From Streptomyces candidus (GTDB taxonomy: Bacteria; Actinomycetota; Actinomycetes; Streptomycetales; Streptomycetaceae), in assembly GCF_014207445.1 (NCBI RefSeq), contig NZ_JACHEM010000028.1, forward strand, positions 1-45,707: a stretch of DNA of 45,707 bases, given 5' to 3'. Both the position numbers and the translations under genes were made by a program. Below the pieces are notes generated by a model. The model was not told the origin of the DNA. It saw nothing but the letters and a program-made list of their open reading frames with translations, and did not search any database. Below, in pieces: positions 43,829 through 45,707 of this stretch; the first letter of the stretch is position 1, and each line of letters starts with the position of its first letter.

Positions 43829-44584
43829 TCACCTGCCGGTGGACAGATGTTTCCGCAGTAACGCGATCACCGCCGGAGCCTGTGCACTCAGGTAGAAGTG
43901 CCCGCCGGGGAAGACCTTCAGATCGAAGGCGCCCGTGGTGTGCCGGCTCCAGTCCTCAGCCTCGTCCAGCGAGGTTTTCGGGTCACTGTCGCCGGTGAGC
44001 GCCGAGATCGGGGCCCGTACCGTTGTGTCCGGGTCGCAGCGGTAGGTCTCGATGGCCTGATAGTCGCTGCGGATCGCGGGGAGGATCATCCGAAGAATCT
44101 CCTCGTCACCGAGCAGCGCCGTGTTCGTACCGGACAGCAGCTTCAGCTCCGCGACGATGCCGTCGTCGCTGCGTGTGTGCACACTCTCGTCGCGGTGGCG
44201 GGACGGTGCGCGCCGGCCCGAGACGAACAGATGGGAGAGTTCACCGCCGTCGGCCTCGAAACGCCGCGCGACCTCGAAGGCGATCGTCGCGCCCATGCTG
44301 TGCCCGAAGAACGTGGTGGGCCGGGCCCTGAGCTGCTTGCGCAACGCCTCGTAGACCTGGTCGGCCAGGACTTCCAGATCGCCGGGGCTGGTTTCCTTGC
44401 GCCGGTCCTGACGGCCGGGGTACTGAACCGCGAACACCTCTGCCACGGAGGAGAGCTGAGCGGAGACCGGGAAGTAGAAAGACGCCGAGCCACCCGCGTG
44501 GGGGAAACAGAAGAGTTGCTCCGAGCTGTCCGGTGCCGGATGGAAGCACCGTGCCCAGAGACTCTCCTCGGTGGAGGTCGTCAT
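43829..44584 (-). CDS. Type II thioesterase; contains a TTA codon
   Basis: A 251-residue alpha/beta hydrolase of the editing-thioesterase family (NysE/RifR type). FCFPHAGGSASFYFP gives the oxyanion region, GHSMG the nucleophile (Ser96), ALTGDSDPK the Asp region and FPGGHFYL the catalytic His. These enzymes hydrolyse aberrant acyl groups from PKS carrier proteins. It lies directly downstream of a PKS gene on the same strand. Codon 242 (leftward 43861-43859, in VIALLRKH) is TTA, close to the C-terminus. Confidence 0.93.
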   Translation of the reverse strand: MTTSTEESLWARCFHPAPDSSEQLFCFPHAGGSASFYFPVSAQLSSVAEVFAVQYPGRQDRRKETSPGDLEVLADQVYEALRKQLRARPTTFFGHSMGATIAFEVARRFEADGGELSHLFVSGRRAPSRHRDESVHTRSDDGIVAELKLLSGTNTALLGDEEILRMILPAIRSDYQAIETYRCDPDTTVRAPISALTGDSDPKTSLDEAEDWSRHTTGAFDLKVFPGGHFYLSAQAPAVIALLRKHLSTGR

Positions 44585-44827
44585 CGTCTTGCATCCTCCT
44601 AGAGCTGGGCCGGACGCCCTGAACCGCGCAGCGGTCCGGGGACCGGACCACTGTCACGAGAGCGCGCCGGAACGCCGCACACCGCGCGCACCTTGCCCGC
44701 GCCGATGCCGCCGACGTTCCATGCGGTGCTCCTGCCGAACAGAGCGGACGGACGACTGACGTCGCCCGCCTCGCCGGCCGGTACTGCCGACCCGGTGGCC
44801 GACGCCCCCATTCCACTAGGCGGGACA

Positions 44828-44843
44828 GTGGGAAATTCCCTAG
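44828..44843 (-). promoter_or_regulatory. PimM-box-like operator
   Basis: The leftward strand reads CTAGGGAATTTCCCAC. Against the PimM consensus as I remember it (CTVGGGAWWTCCCBAG) 14 of 16 positions fit; the plus strand also fits at 14 of 16. It lies about 245 bp upstream of the thioesterase start and 115 bp past the PKS stop. A PimM-like regulator is encoded 8 kb to the left, so this is a credible target of that protein. Confidence 0.55.
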
Positions 44844-44910
44844 TCTCTGCGCGGACATTGGTGACGGAACCCCCTCGTGAGGGCACGAACCGCCTGCAAG
44901 TCCCCGGTGG

Positions 44911-44952
44911 GCGGAGGCTTCGGGGGGGTCCGCCCCTGCCCGAAGCCTCCGC
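44911..44952 (-). terminator. Hairpin downstream of the PKS gene
   Basis: GCGGAGGCTTCGGG at about 44912-44925 is complementary to CCCGAAGCCTCCGC at about 44939-44952, a 14-bp perfect stem with a ~13-base loop. It ends a few bases beyond the PKS stop codon at 44956 in the leftward direction. This is the position of a terminator, and it would separate the PKS transcript from the thioesterase gene. Confidence 0.7.
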
Positions 44953-44955
44953 GGT

Positions 44956-45707
44956 TCAGGACAGTCCGAGTTCGTCGTCCAGGAGAGCGAACACGTCGTC
45001 GTCCGACGCCGCCTCCAGGTCGAACTCTCCGGTGTCGTTCGCCGACTCCCGGCGCAGTTCGGCCCACTTCGTCCGCAGCACCTCGATCCGTCCGGCGACG
45101 TGCTTGAACTCCTGCGCGTCGACCGTCATCTCCGTGATCGCCTTCTCCAGACGGTCGAGCACGGCAAGCACCGATCCGGCGCCGCCGGCCTCCTCCGTCA
45201 CGAGCCGGGACCGCAGGTGGTCCACGACGGCGACGGGGGTGGGGTAGTCGAAGAGCAGGGTGGCCGGCAGGCGCAGCCCGGTGGCCGCGTTCAGCCGGTT
45301 CCTGAACTCCACCGCTGTCAGGGAGTCGAAGCCCAGTTCCTGGAACTGCCGTGAGGCCCCTACCGCCGACCCGCCCGCGTGCCCCAGAACCGCTGCCGCC
45401 TGATCGCGGACCAGCGTCAGAAGAACGTCGCGCCGCTCCTCCTCCGGCATGGCGTTCAGCCGCTGACCGAGCGACTCGGCCGACTGCGGAGCTGCGGTCA
45501 CCGCCCGCCGGGACGGCGTACGGATCAGCCCGCGGAGCAGAGCCGGTATCTCACCCTGCGTCCTGAGAGCGGCCAGGTCCAGCCGCACGGGCAGTACGAG
45601 GGCCCGCTCTCCGGCGAGTGCGGTGTCGAACAGGGTGAGGCCCTGCTCCACGGAGAGCGGAGGCATACCCGAGCGGGCCAGCCGCTGCATATCCGCCTCA
45701 CTCACAC
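44956..45707 (-). CDS. Modular type I polyketide synthase, 3' end (KR tail - ACP - docking domain); partial
   Basis: Only the last ~249 residues are in the window; the gene continues past the right edge. It opens in the end of a ketoreductase domain (SEADMQRLARSGMPPLSVEQGLTLFDTAL), then has an acyl carrier protein with the phosphopantetheine serine in LGFDSLTAVEFRNRLN, and a helical, acidic C-terminal docking domain (VLAVLDRLEKAITEM ... DDDVFALLDDELGLS). The lack of a thioesterase and presence of a docking domain mean this subunit hands its chain to another PKS protein not encoded to its left. The product class cannot be read from this piece. Confidence 0.93.
   Translation of the reverse strand, partial: VSEADMQRLARSGMPPLSVEQGLTLFDTALAGERALVLPVRLDLAALRTQGEIPALLRGLIRTPSRRAVTAAPQSAESLGQRLNAMPEEERRDVLLTLVRDQAAAVLGHAGGSAVGASRQFQELGFDSLTAVEFRNRLNAATGLRLPATLLFDYPTPVAVVDHLRSRLVTEEAGGAGSVLAVLDRLEKAITEMTVDAQEFKHVAGRIEVLRTKWAELRRESANDTGEFDLEAASDDDVFALLDDELGLS

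Larger units (their letters stand above)
44585..44955. other. Intergenic region between PKS and thioesterase genes
   Basis: 371 bp without a gene. It carries a PimM-box-like palindrome at 44828-44843 and so probably the thioesterase promoter. A repeat of GC-rich inverted segments around 44905-44955 just past the PKS stop (GGCGGAGGCTTCGGG facing CCCGAAGCCTCCGC) forms a hairpin that likely ends PKS transcription. Confidence 0.55.

Noticed and set aside
1..45707. tRNA, rRNA, CRISPR arrays and intact insertion sequences
   Set aside because: Reading both strands I found no tRNA-like cloverleaf, regularly spaced repeat array, or transposase with flanking inverted repeats. A tRNAscan-SE, CRISPR finder and ISfinder run would settle it.

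Overview
This is high-GC actinomycete DNA, almost certainly Streptomyces or a close relative. The coding style (GTG/TTG starts, 4-nt stop/start overlaps, rare TTA codons), the gene families and the left edge all agree. Base 1 looks like the physical end of a linear replicon: the first ~385 bases are a tight series of GC-rich palindromes opening with CCCGCGGAGCGGG, the form of palindrome I in archetypal Streptomyces telomeres. The sequence alone does not say whether this is a chromosome arm or a linear plasmid.

Layout. (1) 1-5046: telomere, a small membrane protein, a zinc-ribbon protein, a telomere-type DEAD/DEAH helicase whose last helicase-associated repeat is frameshifted, and a decayed S41 peptidase gene. 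(2) 5047-26805: one strand-biased block read right to left. It starts with an atypical LuxR regulator and a 59-aa secreted peptide gene whose stop codon lies inside a perfect hairpin. A ~20-kb run of 18 genes follows: nucleotide-sugar dehydrogenase, A-T-C NRPS, polysaccharide deacetylase, MFS exporter, two ATP-grasp ligases, VOC protein, an unusual ABC-like/LDH2 fusion, Gfo/Idh/MocA oxidoreductase, two sugar-phosphate-isomerase-like proteins, sulfotransferase, GT2 glycosyltransferase, CysC, CysD, CysN, and an ABC ATPase plus permease of the sulfonate type. I read this as a biosynthetic cluster for a sulfated, sugar- and amino-acid-containing metabolite that makes its own PAPS. I cannot match it to a known compound.

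(3) 26806-28544: a low-content zone with truncated gene remnants (a DUF3732-type ATPase start and a short C-terminal fragment). (4) 28545-34554: a compact catabolic operon, DeoR regulator - lipoprotein sugar-binding protein - two permeases - zinc dehydrogenase - PfkB kinase, probably for a polyol. It has no ABC ATPase of its own. (5) 34555-35961: a largely empty boundary ending in a long perfect hairpin.

(6) 35962-45707: the regulatory edge of a modular type I polyketide cluster. It holds a PimM-like PAS-LuxR regulator, two large LAL regulators (one with an altered P-loop), a vestigial third LuxR domain, a type II thioesterase and the 3' end of a PKS gene that ends in a docking domain rather than a thioesterase. 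TTA codons in both LAL genes and in the thioesterase gene point to bldA control, and a PimM-box-like palindrome lies between the thioesterase and PKS genes. The PKS gene runs off the right edge.
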